Program-made: the position numbers and the translations under genes
The notes under the pieces: generated by a model
Told to the model about the DNA's origin: nothing
Databases searched by the model: none
The model's input: only the letters and a program-made list of their open reading frames with translations
Shown: positions 25,083-34,038 of the stretch, piece after piece
How positions within the stretch are numbered: position 1 is the stretch's first letter
Layout of the letters: the number at the start of each line of letters is the position of its first letter
Assembly: GCF_032399705.1 (NCBI RefSeq)
Contig: NZ_CP135922.1
Location: 682,001-746,000 of the forward strand
Direction of reading: 5' to 3'
DNA: 64,000 nucleotides
Source: Paenibacillus sp. BIC5C1
GTDB taxonomy: Bacteria > Bacillota > Bacilli > Paenibacillales > Paenibacillaceae

Positions 25083-26351
25083 TCATGAGCGAGCGTTTTT
25101 ATACTCTGCTGCATGCATGCCAGCCGTGTACCCTGTAGAGAAGGCAGCGGTAATATTATAGCCTCCCGTGTAGCCGTGAATATCCAACACTTCACCGCAA
25201 AAGAATAGTCCTGGCAGCAGCTTGGATTCCATTGTTTTGGGGTATATTTCCTTTAAGTGGATTCCCCCGCCAGTAACAAAAGCTTCTTTGAGAGAACGAG
25301 TTCCATCTACGCGGAAGGTAAAGTCCTTCATTAACCCCACTAATGTATTTAACATACCTTTGGGGAAATGGTGGAAAGTGAGATCTTCGCTGATCTCTGC
25401 ACGCTTCATCATCAATGGAATCATACGCTCAGGAACCCATGTTTTGAGTATGTTTTTGACAGCCTTTCGGGATTCTTGCTCCAGCACCTGCTGTACCTGG
25501 GCTTCCAAAGCACCGGGGGACAGATCAGGAAACAGATCAATACTCATCGTGACCTGAGGGTTCCCAGATTTCATTTGCACCTTGCGAATGAACTGGCTGC
25601 AACGAAGCGCGATCGGTCCTGATACACCGAAATGGGTGAAGATCATATCTCCACGATGGGAGATAACCGTTTTGCCTTTGGCATCTAGCACAGATAACCC
25701 GACATCCCGCAAGGACAAGCCTTGCAGTTCTTTGGATTGAATCCAGCTCTCACCAGACACAATGGGCACTTCCGTCGGATATAGCTCTGTAATCGTATGT
25801 CCAGCCGCTTCAGCCCAAGGGTAGCCATCTCCGGTTGATCCGGTTTGAGGGACTGACTTGCCCCCGGTGGCGATAATAACAGAGCGTGCAAGTACTGTTG
25901 TGCCAGAAGCTAACTTCACACCCTGCACGTGTTGACCGTTCTGAATTAATTCTTTAACCGGCTGTTTGGTGCGAATCTCTACCCCAAGGGAAACAATTTT
26001 GCCTACCAACGCATCAACGACCGTTTTGGCTTTATCGGTTACCGGGAACATTCTCCCGTTATCCTCCTCTTTCAGGGCAATACCGAGATTTTCAAAAAAA
26101 CGCATAATTCCCTGATTGTCCAGATTCTGAAATGAACTATATAAAAAGCGTCCATTGCCCGGGATATGCCGGATTAGTTCATCCGTCTCCTTGGCATTGG
26201 TCACATTGCAGCGACCGCCGCCAGAGATCCCGAGTTTACGGCCGAGTTGGTCTCCTTTATCCAGCAGAAGCACTGAGGCTCCATGCTCGGCAGCGGCAAC
26301 ACAGGCCATGAGGCCCGCAGACCCACCACCAATTACAATGACATCATACAT
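25083..26351 (-). CDS. FAD-dependent oxidoreductase, BaiN/HI0933 (YtfP) family
   Basis: This 422-residue flavoprotein begins with the dinucleotide-binding motif VIVIGGGSAGLMACVAAAEHGASVLLLDK (in pieces; GGGSAG). It has the family hallmark KLGISGGGRCNVTN and a second FAD-contact segment IIATGGKSVPQTGSTGDGYPWA (in pieces). The C-terminal segment is GEVLDIHGYTGGYNITAAFSTGYTAG. Members are widespread but poorly characterised. BaiN of clostridia reduces bile acid intermediates, which is unlikely to be the role here. The ribosome site is AGAGGG. It is transcribed alone. Confidence 0.88.
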   Translation of the reverse strand: MYDVIVIGGGSAGLMACVAAAEHGASVLLLDKGDQLGRKLGISGGGRCNVTNAKETDELIRHIPGNGRFLYSSFQNLDNQGIMRFFENLGIALKEEDNGRMFPVTDKAKTVVDALVGKIVSLGVEIRTKQPVKELIQNGQHVQGVKLASGTTVLARSVIIATGGKSVPQTGSTGDGYPWAEAAGHTITELYPTEVPIVSGESWIQSKELQGLSLRDVGLSVLDAKGKTVISHRGDMIFTHFGVSGPIALRCSQFIRKVQMKSGNPQVTMSIDLFPDLSPGALEAQVQQVLEQESRKAVKNILKTWVPERMIPLMMKRAEISEDLTFHHFPKGMLNTLVGLMKDFTFRVDGTRSLKEAFVTGGGIHLKEIYPKTMESKLLPGLFFCGEVLDIHGYTGGYNITAAFSTGYTAGMHAAEYKNARS

Positions 26352-26548
26352 GCGTTATTACCCTCTTTTTTCATTGATTTTGTCTGTTTTCCGAAAACCC
26401 TGTCTACTCCTGCCTGTTTATGAAACAATACAAATGTATTAGCAGTTCTATTATGCTGTCTTAAGGGATATATTGTAATATACTGTCGCCTATGTTTTAA
26501 TCAGAAATACATGAGGGAATGTGCAGGGCAGAGGAGGGAGATGGCATT

Positions 26549-28243
26549 GTGGTTGCTTTAAAGGACATTCTTTTACAAATACTGCTTGCAGGAGCTGCGG
26601 TATTTCTGATTCCATTATTGCATTTGGGGCTCTCCAGGCAAGCAGTCGCCAAGGCAGGATATCATAGGATGGTACAGACCAGTTTTGCCGCGACCAGTGT
26701 GGCGAGCATGTTGTTATGTCTGCTTTTTGCCCACTATGGGAACCCGGTATCAGTCCCTATCTCCTTGGGCATTGTGCCCCTGACGCTCGTCATATTGTAT
26801 TGCAGGCCTCGCATAGGCCTAACGCTGTCTCTTCTCCAGATACTCTTCTATTTTCTCTTTGCGCATCCCTATAATCTGTACGAATTTCTACTTCAAACGG
26901 GCATCCTTCTCTATCCTATTGTATGGTTGTCAGCCAAACGATTCAAGCATTATACACGTTCACGCAAAATGGGAACAGTTACCGCCTTAATAACGGCCGA
27001 GCTGGTTGTGTCCAATGTATTGTATATTCCATTGATGGAAAGCCAACCAACATTCTCAATAGTAGAGTGGGTATTACTAGCGCTGGGATATACAATCGGT
27101 GCAGTTCTTGCTGGAAGTCTTAGTATGCTCTGGATTGAACAGATACAACATCACCGGGGGCTTGAGCAACATTTGTCAGAAGTTCATCACAGATACATAG
27201 CCGAAACGGAAAAGCTTAACCAAATTCTGAATGCTGTTCCTTTATCCATCGCAACCGTAGATAAAGAGGGGACCGTGCAGTTCGTCAACGATACGATGGA
27301 GCAAACGGCGCGGGATCAACTGCCTTGCACTACAACACCGGATTTGATTGGGCAACCTGCGAGTCAGTTTGTCGAACAAGCTCAGGCAGACAAGATGGAG
27401 AGCAGTATACGTAAAGCCATTGTTCATGGAGAAGTAAGTGGACTAACGGTGCGTTACGGTTCAAACGTATTTCAATCCAGGACCGTTCCCATCTACGCGT
27501 ACTCAGCAGAACTGCCAAGAGAAGCTATCGGAGCCATGTTAATCATTCAGGATATTACTGAGCTTGAACTGCTGCGAAGTGAGCTCGATAATGTGGATCG
27601 CCTTAGTCTTGTAGGGCAAATGGCCGCAAGTATTACCCATGAGGTCAGAAACCCGATGGCGGTTGTGCGTGGTTTTCTTCAATTAATGCAGGAAAAGAGT
27701 CCGGAGTCCCTGGATCACTATTACCGGATCGTTCTGGAGGAGCTTGATCGGGCGAACAGCATTATTAATGATTTTCTGTCATTGGCTCAGAATCGAATTG
27801 CCGAGAAGGAAGAATCCCAGCTGCATGATATCATCCATGAACTAAGTCCTTTGTTATGGGCTGATGCCAATCTGCGAGGTCAGAGTATTGAATTTATGCT
27901 GGCTCACAATGTGCCGAAGCTTCATCTGAATTCAAAGGAAATTAAACAAGTGGTACTTAATCTGGCTCGTAATGGGATGGAAGCCATGAATGAAAAAGGG
28001 GTACTTACACTTGAGACTCGGTTGGTGGATGACACTGTAGAGCTGTGTGTGCGAGATACAGGCCCGGGAATACCTAGAGTGAAGCAGGAGAAGCTGTTCG
28101 AACCTTTTTTTACGACCAAGGCCAAAGGAACCGGACTGGGGTTATCCATGTGTCTGAGCATTGTCGAACGGCATAACGGAACTATTACCATCGAATCAGA
28201 GGAAGGGCAGGGTACAACTTTCAAGGTTGCATTTCAACGGTGA
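26549..28243 (+). CDS. Sporulation-type sensor histidine kinase (KinB-like), orphan
   Basis: This protein of about 564 residues has an N-terminal block of about six transmembrane helices resembling the 5TM-LYT module, then a PAS domain (LNAVPLSIATVDKEGTVQFVNDTM). The kinase core has the H-box ITHEVRNPMAVVRGFLQLMQ, the N-box NLARNGMEAM, G1 VRDTGPGIP and G2 GTGLGLSM. The EVRNP form is that of phosphorelay kinases KinA-KinE. No response regulator is adjacent, consistent with feeding Spo0F elsewhere (inference). GTG at 26549 is preferred because AGGAGGGAG ends eight bases before it. An ATG at 26519 is possible. Confidence 0.85.
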   Translation: MVALKDILLQILLAGAAVFLIPLLHLGLSRQAVAKAGYHRMVQTSFAATSVASMLLCLLFAHYGNPVSVPISLGIVPLTLVILYCRPRIGLTLSLLQILFYFLFAHPYNLYEFLLQTGILLYPIVWLSAKRFKHYTRSRKMGTVTALITAELVVSNVLYIPLMESQPTFSIVEWVLLALGYTIGAVLAGSLSMLWIEQIQHHRGLEQHLSEVHHRYIAETEKLNQILNAVPLSIATVDKEGTVQFVNDTMEQTARDQLPCTTTPDLIGQPASQFVEQAQADKMESSIRKAIVHGEVSGLTVRYGSNVFQSRTVPIYAYSAELPREAIGAMLIIQDITELELLRSELDNVDRLSLVGQMAASITHEVRNPMAVVRGFLQLMQEKSPESLDHYYRIVLEELDRANSIINDFLSLAQNRIAEKEESQLHDIIHELSPLLWADANLRGQSIEFMLAHNVPKLHLNSKEIKQVVLNLARNGMEAMNEKGVLTLETRLVDDTVELCVRDTGPGIPRVKQEKLFEPFFTTKAKGTGLGLSMCLSIVERHNGTITIESEEGQGTTFKVAFQR

Positions 28244-28411
28244 ACTTCAAGCATGTTTTGCCAAGGAATGAGACATAATATTGAAGGAGAAGCCTTTCCG
28301 CAGGCGGTGTTTGAACCTTGCTTTCATTGATTAGGGATGTATAATAGGAATAGCACAAAAGCATTTAATTTTTTAAATAATAGAACTCACATGTTTAAGG
28401 AGTGAAACCGA

Positions 28412-28846
28412 ATGTCTATGTCATTTGATCAATACATGAAAGATATGGTTCAACCGATGCGGGATGATCTGACTCGTTTGGGAATTCAGGAGTTGCGTAC
28501 TCCAGAAGAAGTTGAAGCAAGTTTGCCGGATGCCAAAGGTACCGCTCTGGTTGTTATTAACTCGGTCTGCGGATGTGCCGCAGGTCAATGCCGCCCAGGT
28601 GTATCCCAAGCACTTCAGCATGATATTACACCAGACCACCTGTACACGGTATTTGCTGGTCAGGACAAAGAAGCTACAGCAAAAGCACGTGAATACTTTG
28701 CACCGTATCCACCATCTTCACCTTCCATCGCTCTGATGAAAGACGGAGAACTCGTTCACTTTATTGAGCGTCATCAAGTGGAAGATCGTTCTGCGGAGGA
28801 AATTGCGGCTGAGCTCACAAGTGTGTTTGACCGTTACTGCCGTTAA
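28412..28846 (+). CDS. brxA: Bacilliredoxin BrxA/BrxB (YphP/YqiW family)
   Basis: This 144-residue thioredoxin-fold protein of the DUF1094 family has the active site SVCGCAAGQCRPG, the CGC motif of bacilliredoxins. It also has PSSPSIALMKDGELVHFIERHQ. BrxA and BrxB remove bacillithiol from S-bacillithiolated proteins after oxidative or hypochlorite stress. The presence of this gene implies that the host makes bacillithiol. Which of the two paralogues it matches cannot be decided here. The ribosome site is AAGGAGTGA, and it is monocistronic with a strong terminator. Confidence 0.92.
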   Translation: MSMSFDQYMKDMVQPMRDDLTRLGIQELRTPEEVEASLPDAKGTALVVINSVCGCAAGQCRPGVSQALQHDITPDHLYTVFAGQDKEATAKAREYFAPYPPSSPSIALMKDGELVHFIERHQVEDRSAEEIAAELTSVFDRYCR

Positions 28847-28857
28847 TTAGCTCAAGC

Positions 28858-28893
28858 AACGCCCCGCCTTTCGGATGACCGATGCCGGGGCGT
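28858..28893 (+). terminator. Intrinsic terminator after bacilliredoxin gene
   Basis: AACGCCCCG pairs with CGGGGCGTT, with an inner partial stem, followed by TCATTTTG. Confidence 0.7.
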
Positions 28894-28983
28894 TTCATTT
28901 TGAGCAAATAGGGTTATTGAACCATTCGGACCTTTCAAAATGGACATCAAATTTCATTAATTTAGAAACGGGGTGTGTGAACG

Positions 28984-29793
28984 ATGAGTTTGCAACAACA
29001 GATCATCGCTGAATTGAAGGTTAAACCAAGCATTAATGAAGAAGAGGAAGTGCGCAAGCGCGTAGACTTTCTCAAAACCTATGTGAAAAATGCCAATTCC
29101 AAAGGATTGCTAATCGCAATCAGTGGCGGAATTGACAGTGCTGTAGCTACGGCGCTTTGCAAAAAAGCAACGGACGAGCTTACAGTTGAAGAGAATAAGG
29201 AATACAAAACGCTGGGCGTATTCCAACCTTACGGTGAGCAATCGGACATCGACCATAGCTATGCTGTGGCCAAAGCCTATGACCTGAAGCATGTTGTGGA
29301 AACCAACATCGAAGATGCAGTTAACGAGATTGCACTGGAAGTGGAGCAAGGTTTCAAATCCATGGGCAGCCCGCGTCATATGACTCACCAAGGCAAAGGG
29401 AACGTAAAAGCGAGAACCCGTATGGTGATGCAATACGCTCTTTCCTTTGAGGAGAACCTGTTGGTTGTCGGAACAGACCATGCTTCTGAAGCCATCACGG
29501 GCTTTTACACTAAGTGGGGCGACGGCGCCGTGGACATTACACCACTGAGCAGCCTGAACAAACGTCAAGTGCGTCAGCTGGCTGCGTATTTGAACGTGCC
29601 ACAGGCCATTTTGGACAAGGCTCCATCTGCAGGACTCTGGGAAGGTCAGACCGATGAAGATGAGCTGGGCATTTCGTATGAAGCGAACAGTGACTATTTG
29701 GAAGGCAAACAGATTGATCCGGCTGCACAGGAACGCCTTGAAGCATTCTACACGCGTACCCATCACAAACGTAATGCCATTCCTGGCATCTAA
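28984..29793 (+). CDS. nadE: NH3-dependent NAD+ synthetase
   Basis: This 269-residue enzyme amidates deamido-NAD with ammonia and ATP in the last step of NAD synthesis. The PP-loop SGGIDSAVA, the segment GNVKARTRMVMQYALS, GTDHASEAITGFYTKWGDGAVDI (in pieces) and PSAGLWEGQTDEDELG are all present. It lacks a glutaminase domain and has the length of B. subtilis NadE. The start at 28984 follows a GGGGTGTGTGAACG leader. It is transcribed alone, with a terminator at its end. Confidence 0.95.
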   Translation: MSLQQQIIAELKVKPSINEEEEVRKRVDFLKTYVKNANSKGLLIAISGGIDSAVATALCKKATDELTVEENKEYKTLGVFQPYGEQSDIDHSYAVAKAYDLKHVVETNIEDAVNEIALEVEQGFKSMGSPRHMTHQGKGNVKARTRMVMQYALSFEENLLVVGTDHASEAITGFYTKWGDGAVDITPLSSLNKRQVRQLAAYLNVPQAILDKAPSAGLWEGQTDEDELGISYEANSDYLEGKQIDPAAQERLEAFYTRTHHKRNAIPGI

Positions 29794-29843
29794 TATGGAT
29801 CGCAAGCATGCCATGATATGGACAATGCAAGCATCTGAACAGC

Positions 29844-29876
29844 AAAGAGTCACTGCATCAGGCAGCGACTCTTTTT
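29844..29876 (+). terminator. Intrinsic terminator after nadE
   Basis: AAAGAGTC (29844-29851) pairs with GACTCTTT (29867-29874), then TTTG. Confidence 0.78.
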
Positions 29877-29936
29877 GTTATGCTGATTATTTTATTTGTA
29901 GTAAGAACAAGAGAGCTAGTCGAGAAGAAGACGGGA

Positions 29937-30752
29937 CTAGATATTCCAAATATCGATCTGGCGCAGTGTTTCGGTAATCGCCTGCTCGAGCTGCGGCGTC
30001 GATTCCTTGAATGGATGCACAGTATTAAAGGTATGATTTCCTCCAGGAATCTGGTGCCAGGGGATATCCGGGCGAACCTGAACCAGTGCGGCCGAGCCGT
30101 CCCGCAGCCGTGTGCCGTCCTCTGTTCCCTGAATAATTGCCACACGCAGAGGGGAAGAAGCCAAGCGATCAATGATGGCGTAACGATCCTTATGCTTGTC
30201 CAGGTCTTCCAGAATGGAAACGTCCAGAGGCATCTGCTGGCCGGTTCGCCCGTTCGTGACATGGCTGCGGCCATGTGTACGCATTTCTTCTTTTTGCTCA
30301 GAGGTAAAGAGATCCAAGTTGGTTACGCCGTTCCAGGAGAGTACGCCTGCAATCTGTTCGGGATGATCCAGTGCGTACACGAGGCTTACGCCTGCACCGC
30401 GGCTATGTCCAAGTAGGAATACCGGCAGTTGGTTAAGTTCTGGCTGTATGGACACATAATCAAACAACGTTGCCAAGTCGGCAAGCTCCCGGCTGTACGT
30501 ATTGACTGCAAACTTTTCAAGTTCAGAAAATTGCTCCAGATCTTCTCCAACTCCGTTGTGAGAGAAATTGAAGGTCAGGACGTGATAGTTCTCGCTTAGC
30601 TGGGATGCAGCGTAGGGGAACATGCCCCAGTCTTTGAAGCCTTTGTAACCGTGAGCCAGGATAATGATTCCTTGAGCGGGTTGCCGTGCAGTAAATATAT
30701 TTCCGCGAATGACGGCATCTTCGCTTGCAGGCAGTTCAAATGCTGTGGACAT
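29937..30752 (-). CDS. Alpha/beta hydrolase family protein
   Basis: This 271-residue soluble alpha/beta hydrolase has the oxyanion segment ILAHGYKGFKDWGMFPY, the nucleophile elbow GHSRGAG, a late Asp in QGTEDGTRL and a catalytic His in PGGNHTFN. It looks like a serine esterase or peptidase of the dienelactone/YitV-like type. The substrate is unknown. AGGAGGAATAAG precedes the ATG. It is divergent from acpS. Confidence 0.82.
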   Translation of the reverse strand: MSTAFELPASEDAVIRGNIFTARQPAQGIIILAHGYKGFKDWGMFPYAASQLSENYHVLTFNFSHNGVGEDLEQFSELEKFAVNTYSRELADLATLFDYVSIQPELNQLPVFLLGHSRGAGVSLVYALDHPEQIAGVLSWNGVTNLDLFTSEQKEEMRTHGRSHVTNGRTGQQMPLDVSILEDLDKHKDRYAIIDRLASSPLRVAIIQGTEDGTRLRDGSAALVQVRPDIPWHQIPGGNHTFNTVHPFKESTPQLEQAITETLRQIDIWNI

Positions 30753-30938
30753 ATCTTATTCCTCCTAAAGTTTCATCTATTGCTGATTCATATTTTAACA
30801 TAATTGGTAATGAGGACGATGGTACTCGCATCCGTGCGCGCCTCCTGCTACAATAGAATACGTGTTCGGATAAGTTACGGATCAGTTGACCGAATGGAGA
30901 TCGTTTACAGCATAAAAGGTTAAGCGGGTGAAGCGTTG

Positions 30939-31355
30939 ATGATATATGGCATTGGAAACGACGTACTGGAGATTGGGCGTATGCGCAGGCTGTTGTCAGG
31001 TCAACACGCCGAAGCGTTTATGAAGCGGATTTTAACGCATGCAGAGCGAGAGATTGCGGATCATCGGGGAAAACGGATGGTCGAGTTTGTATCCGGCCGA
31101 TTCGCAGCGAAGGAAGCGGTGTCCAAGGCGTTTGGCTGCGGCATTGGAAGCATGATGAGTTTTACCGACATTGAAGTGCTGCCTGATGCGAAAGGACGCC
31201 CCGTTGCCACACTTTCTGATGAAGCATGGGAACGACTGCAACTGCCATATGGCAAACAGTATGATATTCATTTGAGCATTACGCACCAGACGGAGCTGGC
31301 TGCGGCCTTTGCTATTGTAGAGCAGATGGGGAAGGCATTGCCTGAATCTGAATAG
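30939..31355 (+). CDS. acpS: Holo-[acyl-carrier-protein] synthase
   Basis: This 138-residue enzyme transfers 4'-phosphopantetheine from CoA to the acyl carrier protein. The two signature motifs are GIGNDVLEIGRM (metal-binding Asp) and FAAKEAVSKAFG (catalytic Glu and Lys). It ends with LSITHQTELAAAFAIVE. The ATG at 30939 follows GCGGGTGAAG, and a TTG one codon earlier is less likely. mutY starts 59 bp after it on the same strand, so the two may be cotranscribed. Confidence 0.95.
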   Translation: MIYGIGNDVLEIGRMRRLLSGQHAEAFMKRILTHAEREIADHRGKRMVEFVSGRFAAKEAVSKAFGCGIGSMMSFTDIEVLPDAKGRPVATLSDEAWERLQLPYGKQYDIHLSITHQTELAAAFAIVEQMGKALPESE

Positions 31356-31413
31356 TAACAATGTGGGAGAACGTGTGAAGAACGTAAGCTTGGCAATAGG
31401 AGAGGACGGAAAT

Positions 31414-32772
31414 ATGGGTTTAATGGAACAGAAACGACATTTCAGCGTGAATTTGCTGGATTGGTATATGATCAACCGACGGGATTTGCCGTGGCGTCGC
31501 CATAACAATCCTTATTTCACATGGGTATCGGAAATTATGCTGCAACAGACTCGGGTGGATACGGTGATTCCGTATTTCAACCGTTTTATCGGGAATTTTC
31601 CGACTGTACAGGCTCTGGCTGAAGCACCGGAAGAAGAGGTCTTGAAAAATTGGGAGGGACTCGGATATTATTCGCGTGCCCGCAATCTTCAGGCAGCTGC
31701 CAGACAAGTCATGGAGCTGCACGGTGGGGAGATGCCGCAGGACAAGCAGGCAGTCTTTGCGTTAAAAGGGGTGGGCCCGTATACAGCCGGGGCCATTCTC
31801 AGCATTGCCTTCAACCAGCCGCAGCCAGCGGTGGATGGCAATGTGATGCGGGTCCTGTCCCGATACTTCCTCATTGATGAGGACATTATGAAGGGCAGCA
31901 CCCGGGTGTTGATGGAAGAGCTCGCGGGAGAGCTCATTCCGGAAGGGCGTGCGCGTGATTTCAATCAGGCGCTGATGGAACTTGGCGCGCTGGTATGCAC
32001 ACCCAAAGCGCCGCACTGCCTGACTTGCCCGGTCATGGAGCAATGTTCCGGCCGCATCGCCGGACGGGAGCTCACACTGCCGGTCAAGACCAAGGCGAAG
32101 CCGCCGCGCCCTGAGCAGCGGCTGGTCGCCATTGTGGAGGGCCGCGGTGCTCATCGCGGCCGTGTGCTTGTGCGGCAGCGCCCAGCTACGGGCCTGTTGG
32201 CCCGCATGTGGGAGCTGCCGCATGTGCTGGCGGCGCCCGCCACAGCCGGCAAGAAGGCGGGGCCGCTGGCAGATGAGCCAGCCATGGCTTTGCTGGCCGG
32301 CAGTCTGTGGGCGGAAGGCTTCGCTGCCCGCCCGGAAGGGCTGGCTACCCATGCGGAGCATGTGTTCAGCCACATTGTCTGGAGCCTGCAGGTGTACAAG
32401 TGCACCGAGCAGGACCAGAGTAACGAGCTTCCGCTGATCGCTGCGGAAGCCAGAGCCGCCTACGATGCACAGGCGGCTGCCAAGGAAACCCCTGCGCCAG
32501 CCGCATCCGGTTCTCCCGCGGCACAAACACAAGCATCGGAGCCAGGCATCACCGATGCAGCCAATATCTCAGGCTCGCTTGAAGAGCAGGCCGAGCCGTT
32601 GTCAGCATTTGCCGCAAGTAACCCGGCGCATGATGTAATGAGTGGCAAAGGCGATGGCCTGATCTATCGCTGGATTGGTCCAGAAGATATGGACACCATG
32701 GCATTTCCGAATATATTCCTGAAGCTCATCAGCAGTTATTTTGCAGGGGTATATGACGATGTTAGTGAGTAA
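31414..32772 (+). CDS. mutY: A/G-specific adenine glycosylase MutY with Ala-rich insertion
   Basis: This 452-residue base-excision repair enzyme removes adenine opposite 8-oxoguanine. It has the catalytic Glu in SEIMLQQTRVDTV, the HhH segment LKGVGPYTAGAI, the catalytic Asp in AVDGNVMRVLSR and the 4Fe-4S ligands C-x6-C-x2-C-x5-C (CTPKAPHCLTCPVMEQC). The C-terminal NUDIX-like domain recognises 8-oxoG. It carries an unusual insertion of about 65 residues rich in Ala, Ser, Pro and Glu (about 345-410) before the last strand. The ATG at 31414 lies eight bases after AGGAGAGG. GC content rises sharply over 32050-32600. Confidence 0.93.
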   Translation: MGLMEQKRHFSVNLLDWYMINRRDLPWRRHNNPYFTWVSEIMLQQTRVDTVIPYFNRFIGNFPTVQALAEAPEEEVLKNWEGLGYYSRARNLQAAARQVMELHGGEMPQDKQAVFALKGVGPYTAGAILSIAFNQPQPAVDGNVMRVLSRYFLIDEDIMKGSTRVLMEELAGELIPEGRARDFNQALMELGALVCTPKAPHCLTCPVMEQCSGRIAGRELTLPVKTKAKPPRPEQRLVAIVEGRGAHRGRVLVRQRPATGLLARMWELPHVLAAPATAGKKAGPLADEPAMALLAGSLWAEGFAARPEGLATHAEHVFSHIVWSLQVYKCTEQDQSNELPLIAAEARAAYDAQAAAKETPAPAASGSPAAQTQASEPGITDAANISGSLEEQAEPLSAFAASNPAHDVMSGKGDGLIYRWIGPEDMDTMAFPNIFLKLISSYFAGVYDDVSE

Positions 32773-32826
32773 TGGGCCCTTGCCATACCAATATTAAATC
32801 AACCAACGTGCAGCAAGCAAAAGCAC

Positions 32827-32872
32827 ACTAAAAAGAGCCTGATCCGGTCGCGTTGACCGAATCAGGCTCTTC
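32827..32872. terminator. Bidirectional terminator mutY/sodA
   Basis: AAGAGCCTGAT (32833-32843) and ATCAGGCTCTT (32861-32871), with inner GGTC/GACC pairs, form a strong stem. The minus strand has a clear T-run serving sodA. Confidence 0.88.
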
Positions 32873-32888
32873 AATTATGCTGGCAGTC

Positions 32889-33500
32889 TTATTTCGCTGC
32901 AGCGTAACGTTTGTTTACTTCGTCCCAGTTGATTACATTCCAGAAAGCACCGATGTAGTCAGGGCGTTTGTTTTGATATTTCAGGTAGTAAGCGTGCTCC
33001 CATACATCCAGACCCAGAACCGGAGTCAGACCTTCGAAGAGAGGGCTGTCTTGGTTAGGTGTGCTAGTGATGGACAATTTGCCATCTTTACCAACGACGA
33101 GCCAAGCCCAACCGGAACCGAAACGAGTTGTAGCTGCTTTTGCAAAATCTTCTTTGAATTTGTCAAAGCCACCCAGTTCGCTATCGATTGCTGCTGCGAT
33201 GTCACCAGTAGGAGCGCCGCCGCCGTTAGGTCCGATGATTTCCCAGAACAGGCTGTGGTTAGCGTGTCCGCCGCCATTGTTGCGAACCGCTGTGCGGATA
33301 CCTTCAGGTACGCTGTCAAGGTTAGCAATCAGATCTTCCAAGCTTTTACCTTGCAGTTCAGGAGCGCTTTCCAGAGCTGCGTTCAAGTTCGTTACGTAAG
33401 TATTGTGATGGCGATCGTGGTGGATTTCCATCGTTTGCGCATCAATATGTGGTTCCAGTGCGTCGTTAGCGTAAGGAAGTGCTGGTAATTGAAAAGTCAT
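32889..33500 (-). CDS. sodA: Superoxide dismutase, Mn/Fe type
   Basis: This 203-residue enzyme converts superoxide to hydrogen peroxide and oxygen. The metal ligands are His in [12 protein letters not shown], His in [11 protein letters not shown], and Asp and His in [19 protein letters not shown] and [10 protein letters not shown] favour the Mn form. AGGAGGTATTTC precedes the ATG. About 42 bp upstream of the start is a copy of the motif AATTATGCAAAATGCT, shared with other redox-gene upstream regions. A second, fused SOD gene lies at 41.2-42.5 kb. Confidence 0.96.
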   Translation of the reverse strand: MTFQLPALPYANDALEPHIDAQTMEIHHDRHHNTYVTNLNAALESAPELQGKSLEDLIANLDSVPEGIRTAVRNNGGGHANHSLFWEIIGPNGGGAPTGDIAAAIDSELGGFDKFKEDFAKAATTRFGSGWAWLVVGKDGKLSITSTPNQDSPLFEGLTPVLGLDVWEHAYYLKYQNKRPDYIGAFWNVINWDEVNKRYAAAK

Positions 33501-33541
33501 AGTGAAATACCTCCTGAGATTTTTGAATTTTTGTTAAGGTC

Positions 33542-33557
33542 AGCATTTTGCATAATT
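33542..33557. repeat. Copy of dispersed motif in sodA leader
   Basis: On the coding strand of sodA this reads AATTATGCAAAATGCT. It is shared exactly with 49-64 (same orientation on the plus strand) and closely with 39057-39074 and 49138-49151. Confidence 0.6.
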
Positions 33558-33851
33558 CATTTCGAATCGCTTCCGGGACAAGTTCTAGACGAATAGGTTC
33601 ACTTCGATCTATATCTTGCTGAGTGAAAGACGCTCACAGGATTTATGCAAATTGCCCAGGTACCTATGTAATAATACCCTTGTCACTAATATTAAACCGC
33701 ATTCGGGCTAATTAAGCAACATTTTTGTTTATTAAGTCCCCCCCAGACGTTAATCCATTCATGGGTCAGAGATAACAAACATATTTTACCCATTATGAAA
33801 CTATTTATGTGATTTTAAGTGTTTAAATAGAGGAAAAGTTTAATATTCGGA

Positions 33852-33865
33852 TGTAAACGGTTACA
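33852..33865. promoter_or_regulatory. Catabolite-responsive element (cre)
   Basis: TGTAAACGGTTACA matches the CcpA consensus TGWNANCGNTNWCA at every position and is itself nearly palindromic. It lies about 175 bp upstream of the GNAT gene and 350 bp upstream of sodA. Which gene it serves is uncertain. Confidence 0.55.
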
Positions 33866-34038
33866 ATTAAGCGCTTTCAAAAGAAAATGCGTGTTTTATG
33901 GCGTAAAGTATGGTTTAATTGACGAAGAAGCGGTATTTTCTCGTTTTTTGTCATTATATGAACATTGGGTTTTTGGTAAAAAGGGGAGCCCCTTTTTGTA
34001 AAACCTCATCTAAGCTAACGAAAAGGGAGATTTAAGAC

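Larger units (their letters stand above)
33501..34038. other. Divergent regulatory region sodA / GNAT
   Basis: This 538-bp AT-rich region holds the motif at 33542-33557 near sodA and a perfect cre match at 33852-33865. TTGACG near 33919 may be the -35 of the GNAT gene. No convincing coding sequence is seen. Confidence 0.55.

Noticed and set aside
31762..32532. A 256-codon minus-strand open frame opposite mutY
   Set aside because: It is caused by high GC in that stretch, and mutY motifs are intact on the other strand.
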